Assembly (NCBI RefSeq): GCF_003073045.1
Contig: NC_037591.1
Location: 21,361,319-21,425,318 of the forward strand
Length of the DNA: 64,000 nucleotides
Origin: Pomacea canaliculata
Taxonomy: Eukaryota > Mollusca > Gastropoda > Architaenioglossa > Ampullariidae
Direction of reading: 5' to 3'
In this document: piece by piece, positions 49,741 to 62,555 of the stretch
Numbering within the stretch: position 1 is the stretch's first letter
Layout: each line of letters starts with the position of its first letter
Notes under the pieces: model-generated
Seen by the model: only the letters and a program-made list of their open reading frames with translations
Told to the model about the DNA's origin: nothing
Databases searched by the model: none
Translations under genes and position numbers: made by a program

Positions 49741-51439
49741 GATTTCAGAGAACTGATGGAAGGCATAAACATCGAAGGTTGGTCTTTTTGTTTACCTGTG
49801 TAGACTTTTTTTTTTTACGTCTGTGTCATCCGCAGAAAAAGCTCTAGATACCGAGAGAATGCAAATGCAAAGTCTATAGTCAGCACACAACAGCCAGTTT
49901 GAAAATAAGTATTTCCATCCGAAATACATTTATTTAAAATAACTAGATACATTTCTGATTTAGTTTTTGTTACAGGTGGTGAATCATTTAATATGCTGGT
50001 TCCTCCAGAAGTTTTTCATGATAGGGGAGAGTAATAAAATAATAATATTGACATATATAGGAGGTGCAATATAGAACACTCCAGTTCAATCTTCTAATTC
50101 AACAATGGAGATGCTTTTGCTAGAAGTATATGCAGATTTATTATTTTCATGCATAACAAACAACAATGAATTGAACATTTCAGATGATGATGTTTTCAAA
50201 TGGGAAATTTTAAAAATGTACTTTATATCAGATATTCCTGATGGTATTTTTGAACAAAACATGAAATATTAAGGAAAAGCCACCAAGGTTTTTGTACTTT
50301 AGAGAGGGCAGCTACATATAATTTTCCACAGCTGGCTTAAAATTATAAATTGTTTAATTCAAGTGCCAAACACAGACTATGACATAATTTGGGAGATGTA
50401 CACAGCAGGTTTGTCTTGACATCCACAGTCAGTTTGGACATTTAACAAGTTTTAATGTTCAAGTCTAATGCATGTTACAGTACCAGTGTTCTACAGTTTA
50501 GATTCCAGTAGACACTGATCAGCTTCTGAATGACAGATTTGCAGTGTCTACATTCTTAAACAGTTGCAAATAAGATGTTATGAAGTTCTGAAATGGCTAC
50601 ACCTGAGTCCAGTGAAAAGTGCTAAATATTAACTCTAAAGAGAGAAACATGTCCTTCACAATCCTACTAGCAGCATGTAGTAAATATCAATATAACTGCT
50701 TTTTACTAGTTACTTGGCATCACAAAGAATAACAAGCAACACAATAATCTATTTATATAGAAACCTTACACAGAAGAGTAATTCAAACAATACCTTTACG
50801 TAACCTAATGCGATGGTAAGTACTCAGTGTTCCCAAGTAGAAGTGTCATGAATCAATTGTTCTAAGAAACATTTCTTTCGTGCAGCATCAAGACCACACA
50901 GAGAGCCACACAGCAATATTCAAAGCCATCAAAGCGGCTTAGGCCTAGACAGCTGCACATTTCTGAAAAAATCTTTTTGACTGTCAGATAAAACACACAA
51001 GGTGATGTACCAAGCAGCCAGAATTCCATCCGTCAACTGGGTCACCCGAAGAAAGCAAAATACCTGATGATACAAAAGAATGCACAACAAAGATAAGAGA
51101 ACGAAAAACTTTGTAGCTCCTGGACAGTGAACTTGAATCTTGTTAAAAAAGAATTGCAATTCATGGAAATCAAAATAAATCTGGCACAGGCTGAGGTAAC
51201 AAATACTAGACGGAAAAACAGATGGAAAATGGATTGGTAATGCCAGCTGCTGAAAGTGTTCACCAACTGATTGGGGTGGATGTTGCTATTCAGCCAAAGT
51301 CAAATTGAATAATAATGTGACTATTCAGTTAGAAATTATGACAGCACAATGGAACACATGATGATTTTTGCTGTTTTGGCAGGGATGTATCTGAAGTCAC
51401 AAATATATTCTGAAGCATATGATATTAAAGGGGAGGAGT

Positions 51440-51779
51440 TCTTTTCCTTGTCTGCATTTAAAAAAAGGGAAACTAAGCCAGTCCCTCAGCGGGTAGCCAC
51501 TGTCTCCCATATTCATCCCATGTCAATGCCGTCAGCCACTACAACTTGCATTATGCTTGTAGCATAAAATTGTAATGCCACATCACCTGCAAAAGACATA
51601 GGAAATATTATTGACCTCAAGGATTTATATATTTTAGTATTCACATCTAAACAAAACTGTCCATTTTTAGTTAAAAAGGACGATGATAACATTAACCTAT
51701 TATGATTATCTATCTCTTGAGCCACATGCTTACAACTTGAGACATACTGCAAGGAACTGCCTGTCAAATTGATAAACAT
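51440..51779 (-). pseudogene. Harbinger transposase remnant
   Basis: Minus-strand frame 51779-51513 ends with ALQFYATSIMQVVVADG, then a stop. The adjacent frame carries GDSGYPLRDWLSFPFF. The order strand-QVV-D, then GDSGYP, is as in intact DDE transposases of this superfamily, but the DSR-containing block expected between them is deleted. It cannot be functional. Confidence 0.7.
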
Positions 51780-51997
51780 GTATTAAATCAAACTATATAA
51801 GAGATTCTGGGTGCTCTGCTACTTTATTCTGTGTTGTTTTACTTAAATACAATGCCATCAATTTGTTAATAATGTTTACATACTCTAAAACAACACTCGG
51901 AGCACAGTGGATGGGCCAGAATTGTGCGTCTGCTCATATAACCCAAGTACAGCAAACTGAAATTTTTTGGATTATTGCTGTCACCAGAGTGAAAGTA

Positions 51998-52088
51998 GAA
52001 AATTTTTATTACTTTTATTGCAAAGTTCAAGTTTTTTCCTTTCCAAATATGTATAAGTTTTGTGGTCTCATGTTTACCTGAGAGCAGC
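51998..52088 (+). repeat. Dispersed repeat shared with 7015-7100 (inverted)
   Basis: Bases ATTACTTTTATTGCAAAGTT through CTGAGAGCAG are matched on the minus strand near 7015-7100. Inside the Harbinger interior, so probably element-derived. Confidence 0.6.
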
Positions 52089-52595
52089 AATAATAACAAC
52101 AAACATCACCCACTGTCGTCAACACCGTCTTAAGTTCTACGCCATTGTTTTATTGTGTAGCTATATTTTCATGTCATTCTAACATTATTAAATATTTTTA
52201 ACGTAATGCTGTCAATTACACTTATTAATTATATATTTATATAGTGGTGGTGACTGTAGTCTTACCTGCAACAAAGGCGGAATAGATCGGCCTTTTCGTT
52301 GAAAATGATGGTCGAAATCATTTTCCACTGTTATGTTCGCTCGACGGAATCAAAAACGATGAAACAAATCGACGTCATACATTTCAAATGGATTTGATCG
52401 ATCCCTGAAGTAGTCAAAAATCTGTATTTGTCAATGGTATATACAGGGCAACTCAGTAAACAACACGATCAAGCGCCACTGTTACTACGAAAGCCGCCGT
52501 ACGGTCATGCGTAAGCAGCGTGTCGCGGCTAAGCAAGGAGTTAAGCCTGGGGGGGACCAGTCTTAAATTTTAAGACTAAGACCGCTTGCTTAGCG

Positions 52596-53378
52596 CTGGG
52601 GTGTCAAACTCAATTACCCAGGGGGCCAAATGTCACATCGTACACAAGGTGGCGGGCCGAAGTTTATTATTTAAGTCCGATAAATTTTTATTCAACAGTA
52701 GAAAACTAAACTTCTTGTTATTAAATTTGTGTAAACAAAATCATACATTAAAACAAAATTAAAGTAATAACAAACCAAGGCTTAGCAGTTTTTCTTCTTA
52801 ATTTACTTTGTCAGAAGTGGACGTTTTGACATCTTTTCTTGGCAACAAGTTTGTTTATGTTTGGAGTAAGTTTCAGTGTGTGGAGATTCTCAGGGTGGAC
52901 TGCAAGTGTTTATCACTAAGACGACTCCTGTGTGATGTTTTGTTGATCTTCATCACAGAGAAAAGTTGCTCACACAAATATGTACTGCCAAACATGCTCA
53001 AGATTCGAGCCTAGTCACCCTTTGATCTCCGACCGATTCAGGGAAGTTAACAGGTACTAAAAATCTTCGACCCGCGGCCCGTGTTCAGGACAGGGTGTCG
53101 CGTGTCAAAGGTCAGATTTATGGGCCCCGCCTTCACCCTCCCTTCTGGTCATCAACAGGAGCGGTGGTAACTTGACCAGTGCACTAGCTGTTTGTGGTCT
53201 GTACAAACTTCACTAAACTCATCCCATCTCTTGCTGTCCTCGACGGGAACTTTTCTGTTGTTTGCCTTTTACTTGTCGCCGGGCCATTAACAATGATTGA
53301 CTAAACTTCTTTCGCGGGCCAGGTAAAATTTCATGGCGGGCCGGATGTGGCCCGCGGGCCGGGTGTTTGACACCCCTG
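52596..53378 (-). mobile_element. Internally deleted hAT (Charlie-like) element nested in Harbinger
   Basis: The ends are CTGGGGTGTCAAACTCA and GGGTGTTTGACACCCCTG, inverted with one mismatch in the first 13 bases. Each side is flanked by the 8-mer GCTTAGCG (52588-52595 and 53379-53386), a perfect hAT-type target duplication. The minus strand retains the C-terminal transposase dimerisation block at 53010-52873. The 783-bp length means most of the transposase is lost. Confidence 0.9.
52873..53010 (-). pseudogene. hAT C-terminal (hATC) transposase fragment
   Basis: The minus strand reads ILSMFGSTYLCEQLFSVMK, then INKTSHRSRLSDKHLQSTLR, ISTH and stop. This is the diagnostic hATC segment of the GTF2IRD2/EPM2AIP1/ZBED5-like group of transposases. 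Only this end remains. Confidence 0.85.
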
Positions 53379-53965
53379 GCTTAGCGAGTTGAGACCGCCC
53401 ATGCACCGCGCTTAACAGGCGTCTTAGGCTAAGACAGCGTGCTTGGCTTAACTGCTGTCTTAACTCGAGTTAAGACCGCCTATGCACCGCAGCCCTGAAT
53501 TCCACATTTGGCAAGTCTAAGCAGGAAAGTTTTACAAAATGCAGAAGTTATCACACAATCTGTTCATCTGTTAAAGATGGCTAGTATTCATACCTAGTCT
53601 GCTAGTGACTGCACAATCCAGTTTGGGAGGCTATCACGCATGCATGTTCCCGCCTTTTCGCTGAACGTCAAACTCATCAAACCTCTTGATCTAAAAGACG
53701 GCCTAAGATAACACTTTTAATCCCAGAGGAAAATTTGGCAATTGTTACGAACACCAATTTAAGACAAACTGGAAAAGGAGGTATAATTAGAAGTAGGAAG
53801 TAGGCGATGTTGATAAGTAAGGCTAGACATGCTTAACTCTAATATCCCCGTTTGCATTAATTGCTGCTTTTATTGCAGAAAACTGCCATAGCATATGAGC
53901 CCTGAGACACGAAAAGTGTAAAATGATAAAAGTATTTACAAAACGTTTATTCTGGCTATAACAAT

Positions 53966-54790
53966 TCATAGGGCAGATATAAAAGAACTCAGAACACGTG
54001 TACACATATACCTTATACATACAGAATCACTCGATGGGAGGAGCAATAGGAAAAGTTTTAAGAGACGTTTTGAAGAAAAATCAGTCTTCCGATGATTATA
54101 TGGATCGAGTGGCGCTTCATTACAGATGAGAGGACCAAAGACAGAAAAGGAAAGCGAATCAAATGTAGGAAGTCTTATCCGAAGAATGCAAAGCACTTGG
54201 GGACAATAAAAGGTGAGAAGAGAACGAGGCGATGTGTAGATATGAAGTGGATTAGATAGGTATGCGGGGGCGGAGCCATAAGACACTGTATAACTAACAT
54301 GAGACTAAAAAAGGACGTTCACTGAATATTGACTGTTTAGAAAAATGGGAGCCTGTTGGGTGCAGCAAGGAGGTCGAGGAATGGTACGTATGATCAGCTT
54401 TCTTCTCCGGGAAAATGAGACGGCCACCGTTGTTTTGAAAACGCCGGAGAATATAAATGATATACTCGGGAAGACCATGCAGCAAGCATGCACCACAAGA
54501 TTGTGGTAACGAGGACAAGGAGGAGAACGGGCGGTAATCGCAAGATCTGTAGGAACATGTTTTCCGGTCTGGCTTATGCGTCGGAGATGACAACAGCATG
54601 ACTTAGAATACAAACTGGTGCACGGATAGAATGTTGTCGAATATGGCATCCAAGTTTAGTAGAGTCAGAAGCAGGAATGTTAAGAATGAAACTATATTGT
54701 CGAGTTAGACCGAAGCTAAAGAACGGACTTGTATGAAGTGATACAAGATTTTGGTGTGTGGCAAAAAGAATGACTTCGGTCTTGTGTTCG
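53966..54790 (-). repeat. L2/CR1-type LINE reverse-transcriptase C-terminal fragment
   Basis: On the minus strand, in broken frames: NIPASDSTKLGCHI; GLPEYIIYILRRFQNNGGRL; KKADHTYHS; then APAYLSNPLHIYTSPRS and LRIRLPTFDSLSFSVFGPLI. These line up in order with the thumb and C-terminal region of L2/CR1-type reverse transcriptases (LP-YL...LQ-VQN-AARL...PR-R---G-RSFS--GP--WN-LP). Confidence 0.85.
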
Positions 54791-54799
54791 TTAAGTACC

Positions 54800-55225
54800 G
54801 TATGGGGTTATTGTTAAATACGATACTTCAGAATAATAAAATGTACAATATAAATCTTTTAATATGCATTTTATCTACACTAAATCCAAAATAACAATGG
54901 CTCCCTGCTCCCTCGATGACCGCTGATTCCTTGTTGGCTGACCTGTAACAGGAAAACAATTCTGACATGCACGCACAAATACTGTTTGTTGATAATAATA
55001 ATAAATGGTTTGGTGCATGATTTTTACATCACCAGCCTTAGTGGGACAGTGCCGTGATTGATTTTAATATGATCTGTGAAAGGACGATCGCGTTAAGAGT
55101 AATGTCCCCTGTGCCCTCAACCCTTGTGGGCACCAAACGACCTAAGATTGCGTGTGCTTTAACCTATTACACAGCAGAGTATATTACCAACGCGTGTATC
55201 TCCGATCCACTTTCAGGAAATAATC
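54800..55225 (+). other. Upstream region of riboflavin kinase
   Basis: Presumed promoter and 5' leader. No clear TATA box or other motif stands out. It contains an ATAATAATAATAA short repeat near 54992. Confidence 0.4.
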
Positions 55226-57917
55226 ATGGATAAATTGGAATGTCTTCCTTATTTTGCCGAAGGAATAGTCGTCAAAGGTTATGGTCGAGGAAGCAAAGAA
55301 CTCGGCATCCCGACAGGTAAATCCAGTTGAAGTCTTCGCACGTCTCACTGATCGAGAACATGCTAAAGATTTGTGGCATCTGTATCTTCCAGTTCTAAGA
55401 TTCACTTCTTTGGCAGGTCCTTTTACATTTTGGTTGAAACTGTATATTGATGTTTTACCGATATTTTGTTCACGAAGGAGACACATAAACATATAGACTC
55501 ATAACGTGAATCAGGATAGGAGTCACGATGACTTGGCACAATTTAAGCGTAATAATTTTATTTTAATTATTTCTTTTACATGTATTTTTCTTACAATAAT
55601 GTGACCTACTGCCATTACTGGTGTACAACAGATGCAAATGAATCTAATAATAAAATTATTAGAATTAAGTAGAAAACTATAGTATGAAATATGTTTAAGT
55701 TTATTGAAGATTTTGTTAAGCATTTAATACTTTATTATGGTAGCAGCTGCATTTGAACACTCATTACTGATTAAATTTTAAACTGGTCGTAAATTGATCT
55801 CCTTCCAAAGTATCTTGAAGGACAGTCTTTGATAGAGTGTTGCAACTAGGGGTTGCTGGTGTCCTTTGAGGTGGAGATCATGCATTGTACAAAGTCAATG
55901 GTTTTATCTTGCTTGCATTTAGCTTATGATTGGAAAGTATTGTTTGACTCAAGGGAGGAAGATATATATGTTGCTGGCTACCCAAAGGGGTCATTCTTCA
56001 CTAATTGCTTTCATCTAGTCTGACAAGTACCATCAACTCCTTCCATCAGATTGAATTCATTATTTCCTGTTAGACAGTGAAAAGGGTGGTCAGTCTCTCA
56101 TATATTACATTAGGGAACACTCTTTGGAGATTATAGCCAACTGGGGATATAGATTTGTGGAAATAGAGATTAAGTTGTTATGCAATACCGTTCCTCTCAA
56201 AAACAAAAATCTTCAAAATTTAAGTCATAAAAAACAAGTATCAATGCACCATTTGTGTTCTTCAAGCGTAAATATGCATTGTAAATGTATGGCTGATTGG
56301 TGCCTGGAGTGTATCTCTGCAAGCTTATAAAGTTTTGTCTTTTAAACAAAACTGTAAACATACTAATATAAACAATATTGTTTGATGTGCATTTCTGACA
56401 AATCAGCATTAAATTTTATGTAGAGTATTTTAATTACATCAGGGACTTTACTTTGCAGCAAATTTTACGGAGGACGTTGTCAGACATCTGCCTTGCAACT
56501 TGATCTGTGGTGTCTATTATGGATGGGCATGTGTAGACAATGGACCTGTATTGCCGATGGTAACAAGTATAGGATGGAACCCATACTATCACAATACAGT
56601 GAAAACTATGGTAAGTTATTGAAAGGTTATTCTTCTGAACCTTAACTAATCAAACTGCAATTACTAAAACTACCAAACAATGCAGCTGCCAACATGAACA
56701 TTAATCAACTCCATTGAGAAAAGTGTGGGTGTCTCTTGCATTAGATCTAAAAAAAAGTAAGTCAAAGCTTAGCAGGTCATCAAATATGTAAGTAAAACAT
56801 ATTAAGCAACTTATGACATTAAGAATGAACTCATTTAAGGTATTTTTACTGTATTTGGATATAACTGTTTAAGAAGACAACAACTATCCAAAAGCAACCA
56901 AATGCTGCATACCTTTGCTTCCTGTACTTAAAAAACAGTCTCTGTGGGAAAGAGGGATAAAGGTTATCCTGTAAGTGTAACATCATGGTCATGAAGGATT
57001 GAGCTTTCAACTATCACGCAGCTAGCACAGATTTTCTGAGGACAGTGCCATCTCCCCTCCCTTGGTACCTTACCTTCCCCAATCCTGACAGTCTCCACAT
57101 ATTAAGTTACCATGTTGTTTTGTCCTTTCAGGAAACACATATTCTGCATAGATTCAAAGAAGACTTTTATGGATCACATCTGAAAGTCATTTTGCTGGGA
57201 TACATTCGAGATATGGAAGACTACTCATCACTAGGCATGTTGGCAACTTTTAAGTTTTAAGATTTCAAACATAACCAGAAACAATTAAATCTTCTTACTA
57301 TGCTCTCTAGATTAGGTTGTGATCTGAGTTTTAAAGAAATGTACCAGAGCAGGAATGGTATGCATGAGTTGTTATTTCACTGTAATGGTATTGAGAGTTG
57401 GTTTAGGCTTCTCCTTGACCAGAGAGGGGAAAATGGTAGTCATCGAGCAAATACAAAGCAAAGGCTGACCAGAATTTTATATACTTTTATAACATTATTG
57501 AATTTTCAGATTTCACTTGTCAGACTGCATGCCTAGACAAGTAAAACAATGTTGTAACATGCAAGATTTGCCGTTTTTGTGCTATCATACTACAAGAGCA
57601 AAATTAATAACGATTAGTTGCTTTCAGTTTGCAATAGTTTAATACACTGTTGATGTTTTAAAGAGGTCATTACTTTTTTTCACAACTGTTTTCTTCTCGA
57701 TGCATGCAGCTGCATGCATCGAGAAGGACTACTGGGTACTTTACCCTGTTAACATGAGGTTTTTTTTTTTATTTTATTTTCAGATGCACTTATTGAAGCT
57801 ATCAAGAATGACATTTCCATTGCAAGAGAAAGACTCCAGTCAGAAGAAATGCTGGAATTTAAAACTAATAACTTTTTTTCTGATCAGGCTGTTTTAAATG
57901 GCAGTAGTAGATTATGA
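55226..57917 (+). CDS. RFK: Riboflavin kinase, 159 aa, four exons
   Basis: Exons 55226-55316, 56459-56610, 57132-57234 and 57784-57917. It phosphorylates riboflavin with ATP to FMN in the cytosol, the first step to FMN and FAD. Sequence marks: GIVVKGYGRGSKELGIPTAN, including the PTAN nucleotide/Mg-binding motif at 29-32; GVYYGWA; SIGWNPYY; and METHILHRFKEDFYG with the candidate catalytic E82. Length equals the monofunctional animal enzyme (human 155 aa). The third intron seems to use a GC donor (CACTAG then GCATGT): a GT at 57239 would shift the frame into a stop four codons into exon 4, whereas GC joins Asp in phase. An AATAAA lies at 58748. Confidence 0.95.
55317..56458 (+). other. Riboflavin kinase intron 1
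   Basis: 1.1 kb AT-rich intron. The open frames here (55523-55723, 56124-56330 and others) show no motif. Nothing else recognised. Confidence 0.6.
57693..57726. repeat. Perfect 34-bp palindrome in riboflavin kinase intron 3
   Basis: The 17-base arm CTTCTCGATGCATGCAG (57693-57709) is followed without a spacer by its exact reverse complement (57710-57726). It lies 57 bases before exon 4. Confidence 0.95.
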
Positions 57918-58760
57918 TAAACATGTTAGCCATTTCTTTTTGTAATGATTGTGCAACAAATTAAATGTCAAGGCTTTTCCCTCCCTGCTCTAGCATTACA
58001 TGACCCTCCCTCCTCATCCCCTCTCCCCCACCAAAGAAAAAAAAGAGTAAGATGTGAACTTGTTATGGCTATTTCAGTATGTTCAAAAAGGTTATGAAAT
58101 ACCTTACCCAGCTGTGATTACATGTCAGGAAAAAATATTTAAAGAATTCCATTTTGCTAAATGGTGGATTTGGTCAGAATGAATTTCTTCATTTAGTGTG
58201 TACATATCAAAGTACACAATATATAGACATATTTCTCTAATATTCGTGTGTTATGAAGATGAATTTTAACTGCATTTTACCTTGTTTCAAAGGTAAATAC
58301 TTGTAACTGTTGTAAATTGTTTTTCTTTTTTGATGAGTAACTTATTTCAGCCATTGCAGTAGATGTCTGGCAAAACATGTGTGTAGTTTTTCTAGTTTTT
58401 ATAACCTCATGTCTTTCTCACCATGTCTTTTTCCCCACTTTTAAAAAGGTGGAAAATCAAACAGAAACAATACACATTTTCATATAATTTTTATTGATGT
58501 TAACAGGGTTTTTTTTTTTCCTCACTATTGTCTGCAGAAACTGGATAGATTAAAGAAATTTTCCCATTATCAATGAATGATTTATTAAATAATTGCCTAT
58601 TTGCATAAACAGATGATACAGTTTATAGATATAGATTTTCTTTAAAGCATTTACATGACTTAACATTTATTGTTTCCATTGAAACACCAGAACCAGAACC
58701 AAGGTAATTGAAAATAACTTTATATAGCATGTTCATCAAGGTTTTACAATAAAGACACAA
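57918..58760 (+). other. Presumed 3' UTR of riboflavin kinase
   Basis: Repeat-free sequence after the stop, with AATAAA at 58748-58753. Later AATAAA signals, such as 61740-61745, leave a longer UTR possible. Confidence 0.45.
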
Positions 58761-61700
58761 AGAATTTTATGGTCCTCTTGAAAGGGTTGCATGAACATCT
58801 TATTTAACATGTAACAGAAAATTGTAGTGGTTGATAAAAGATAATTGTTTTAGACATTCTTGAGCAACATTATAAAAATGCTGCTCACTTTGGCTTATTT
58901 TTAATTTCAGTGAATTATAATGTTCTTTGCTTTCAGAAAGTAAATTGGTTCCACAAGTGAGATTTCTAAGCATTCTATGCTTATAGTCATGAAAACCTGC
59001 AGTGTTTAAACTGAAAGGATCCATAATAAGCTCTTTAATAAGCACACGTCCAAGCAACATTTATTTTCAAGTTCCAAATGATAAAAGGAACGTGAGAAAA
59101 GGCAGTAAAGCACAACATTCAGCATATCAGTGTTAACTATAAGATAGAAATATCTTTTAGTAACATTATAAAGCTCCTAAGCACTTCATGAAAAGTTGCC
59201 AAGGGCATCAAGTTCAGATTCTCATTTGTCTCATTTTATAATTAAACAGCCATGATATTTAAGCAGTACTTGGCATGTGCATACATTTATATCCACAGAA
59301 ACAGGACATTCGAGATAAAGATTGCAATAATAGCTACCTGCTTTTTAATGCTACTGAACATGTTGATAATAACCCCAATGTTCCTGTCAGGTGGGGGATA
59401 GGGTGTGCTGAAAACCCACTCCAGTTTTAACAAAAGGGCTGAAAAACCCAAACAATTTTAACTGGATGTTTAAAAAAAGAAGAATTTTATGGAGAGGAAA
59501 CAATACACAATGCTCAAAAATTGCCTGATTTGTATGCAGTCATAGTTACTAGTCATCACTCATTCGCAGTGCCAATTGTATCATTATTAGTGTTTTGTCC
59601 TTTTTTTACCCCCACAGTAGTAATCACTGCATTAGAGGAAGGCTAGGATAGATCAATACTTCAAGATAATTGTGTGTACTGAAATCCAGTTTCCTGTAAA
59701 CAATTTGACATTGAATAGATATGCACAGACACATAACAAGAAATCTCAGTGTTAGAGTTTGACAGTCCTGTAGAGTTTCATAATACAATTGTAAATTACT
59801 TGGGTGGCAAAAGAACATGCATATAGGCATATATTTACACTTGCAGTTTATGATAATAACTATTGATTAGTTTAACAAGTTTGAAATTAATAGTATATGT
59901 GCTAAATGTTATTGTTAAATGCTATGAACAGCTATCAATTCATGCAGGATAATTAAGATGCAAATTATTCATGCAGTGGAGAAATGTTGTCCTCGGTGTA
60001 CTTTTATCATCAAAATAGATCTTAATATTTATACCTATACATTCCATGCCAGTTAAGAGACAGAGAACATGTTTGTTGCTAGTTCAATGCAAAAGTGTTA
60101 AAGTTTTGATCTTCAGTGAGTCTTAATTTAGTAGGGCAGCATTGTTGCAAATGTGTGTGCATTCACTTCACCTTTTTTTCATTTATAAACCAATGTGCTT
60201 TTTCTTTAATGACACATTCTGTTAATTTGAGGACACTTTTGTGAACTCAGAAGAGCTACAGATGATGAAATCTAAGAAGCACTCTGGATTTGGCACTTTA
60301 CAATGTTTATTTTTAGCATGACGTTTTTGCAAGTAATTTAGAATTAATGCTAGTAAACCCATGATTTTCAGAGCTTTAATTCTTCCATGATTGTATCCAG
60401 TCATCTGTCACATAGGTCTTGGAATTATCTCTTTTGTCTTAGAAGGGGGAATGGTACATGAATCGCATCAGTTTCTGATAAGCTCGGTGAACATTACTCG
60501 CAGAAGAAATGTAGAGATTATGTTACTTTAGGTACCATTGTTGAACCTAGGAAGTAGAGCAGTTTTTAGCACTATTCTCCTTATGCCTATACTTCATAAA
60601 CATCTTGAGACTTCAAAGAATTTGTAAAAATCTGAACGCTGTCTAAAAAGTTCTTTGCTATTTGTTAAGAACTTGAAGTGATATACAGTGGAAAATAAAT
60701 GAACCATGTTCAGTTCTTTGTGTGTTGAGCATGCTTGGTAAGATTGTTTACAATCATGTTTGTTTTTTATGTTGGTTGTACATAGCCTTTAAAAATTCAT
60801 ATATTTGCCATTTTATTTTATATTGCAGATTGTTGGTTTTGTTATTGTCCTGATTTTTGTAGTCGTTTTTATTATTATATTGGCTTTTTATTAGAAAACT
60901 AGAATATAGTTGGATGCTTATGAGTAATTATATAGATTAACCTACTTTTAGTTGTACAATCATTGTCACAATTTTATGTCATATCTGGCTGGCATTATAT
61001 TGTGTTTAGTGTGCTCCAAGCTAATCATGTTTACTGTTGATATAATAATCTCGCCATATTTCAAGGTAGAACATATATAAAAGTCATATGTGGCTGATTG
61101 TAATATTTAGGTTTATTTTTATACCAGATATAAAGCTATCTGGAACCAATTTTTGCGCCTTAATCACATTTCAGCTGCATTTATAATATTTTCAAGAGAT
61201 TTCATTTGGCAAGAAATATCAGTGTAAAGCAACAGTTATACCTCGTGTGTCCTAGGGATGGGGAAGGCAAATGTTCCAGAATAGTTTTGTGTCTTCCTGT
61301 GAAACTTAAAGGCTAATCTGAATGCAACATTATATTTAGATGAGTGGGTTTAATCCATTATAGTATATTCATTCCCAAAACATGAGAGAAAAACTCTTTT
61401 AATAAAAATAAACCTTCAATTTTAACCTATCAATTTTAACTCATTTGCACATCACTAAGGTATATCGCAAACTGGGCAGCACTTCATTAGCATATGCTCA
61501 AAGCTCTTGCACTAACTGTAGCACATATCACTAAAGTCAATAGTTACAATTTAGGTGAGTATTCATGTCTACTTTTAGAAGGAGTTCAACATTCACGACA
61601 CATTTTTGTAAAGTAACGACTATGCTGTGTTGTGTCAACAGTTGAAGCTTCATTTCATTTGTGATGCAGATTGGTTTTTAAATGTTTTGACAGAAAGTAT

Positions 61701-62433
61701 ATTCTGGATGTTTGTAAAAAAAATGTACATAGAAAAATGAATAAAATTTTGGTTGTTCAAATGTGAAGATTAATTTTATCCAAAGATTTGACTATAAATC
61801 CTTTTGCCTAAAATGTTATACATGTCTCAACAAGTTATACATGTCCTTTTGACTGAGGTGAACTGGGGACGAATATCAAAAGTTTTTCATTTCTGCAGAG
61901 AAAGGTATTATTTTTAGTATTTTAGCATTATAGCTATGATGGGTCATTGCTGGTGTTTTCTTGAAACTACATGCCTGTGCTGTGCACCAACTTGACTAAT
62001 CATGGTGCTTTTGTAGAGGATCTATATGTTTGGACAGTGTTGTGCATTTCTGCCAAAACTTTGTTAATCCATATTTGTAAATAACAGTCATGAACTAGAG
62101 TCTATATATGCTTGTGAATGCAAAGTTAAAGAATTGGGATTTTCTTGATTTTCTAAACAGGTACCAGAAACATGTTTACATGTTTAAGCTGGTTGTATTT
62201 TCAGCTCAGTTTCATTTTCATATGTGGTTTGGTACTTGGACTTGCCCATGATAATCACAGCAAAGAATCATTAATTGTTTATCCCAGGACTGATTTCTAA
62301 CTCTTGCAACCCTGATTTCATTTCCAACTTTAGATCTACATTTTCATTTGAGTCAAGGTTAATCAGCTCCGTAAATATAAGTCTATGAAAATAGTTAAGA
62401 ATATGCTCATGATCTAGGAAAATCATGTTGTCT
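58761..62433. other. Intergenic or extended UTR, nothing recognised
   Basis: 3.7 kb of AT-rich sequence with no recognisable coding exon, RNA gene or transposon terminus. It may be partly transcribed as a long 3' UTR of riboflavin kinase. Confidence 0.4.
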
Positions 62434-62445
62434 ATTCCTCTCACC

Positions 62446-62543
62446 TCCCAACTGGAAAGGGACGCCCAGAACTGGGTCCAATGGCGGGGTGTGGTTGCGG
62501 CCCTGTGCTCCATCAGGGGAGAATAGAAACAAGAAGAAGAAGA
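62446..62543 (+). mobile_element. 98-bp LINE 3' end insertion with 12-bp duplication
   Basis: ATTCCTCTCACC flanks the insert on both sides (62434-62445 and 62544-62555). The insert contains GAACTGGGTCCAATGGCGGG then GTGTGGTTGCGGCCCTGTGC, the complement of the 3' end of the LINE copies at 33970-34040. It ends in an AAGAAGAAG tail. It is extremely 5'-truncated. Confidence 0.85.
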
Positions 62544-62555
62544 ATTCCTCTCACC

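Larger units (their letters stand above)
49237..53495. mobile_element. Decayed PIF/Harbinger element, about 4.26 kb, with a nested hAT
   Basis: A perfect 28-bp terminal inverted repeat (49237-49264 and 53468-53495) begins GGGCTGCGGTGCATAGGCGG. Many subterminal copies of CTTA/TTAAG and GACCGC words fill the first and last 200-400 bp. On the minus strand at 51475-51508 the peptide GDSGYPLRDWL matches the conserved Harbinger transposase motif, and QVVVADG just upstream matches the QVV-D strand. About 100 bases of the normal spacing between them are missing, and stops abound, so the transposase is dead. No clear 3-bp duplication is visible. A hAT remnant (52596-53378) interrupts the right end. 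Confidence 0.8.
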
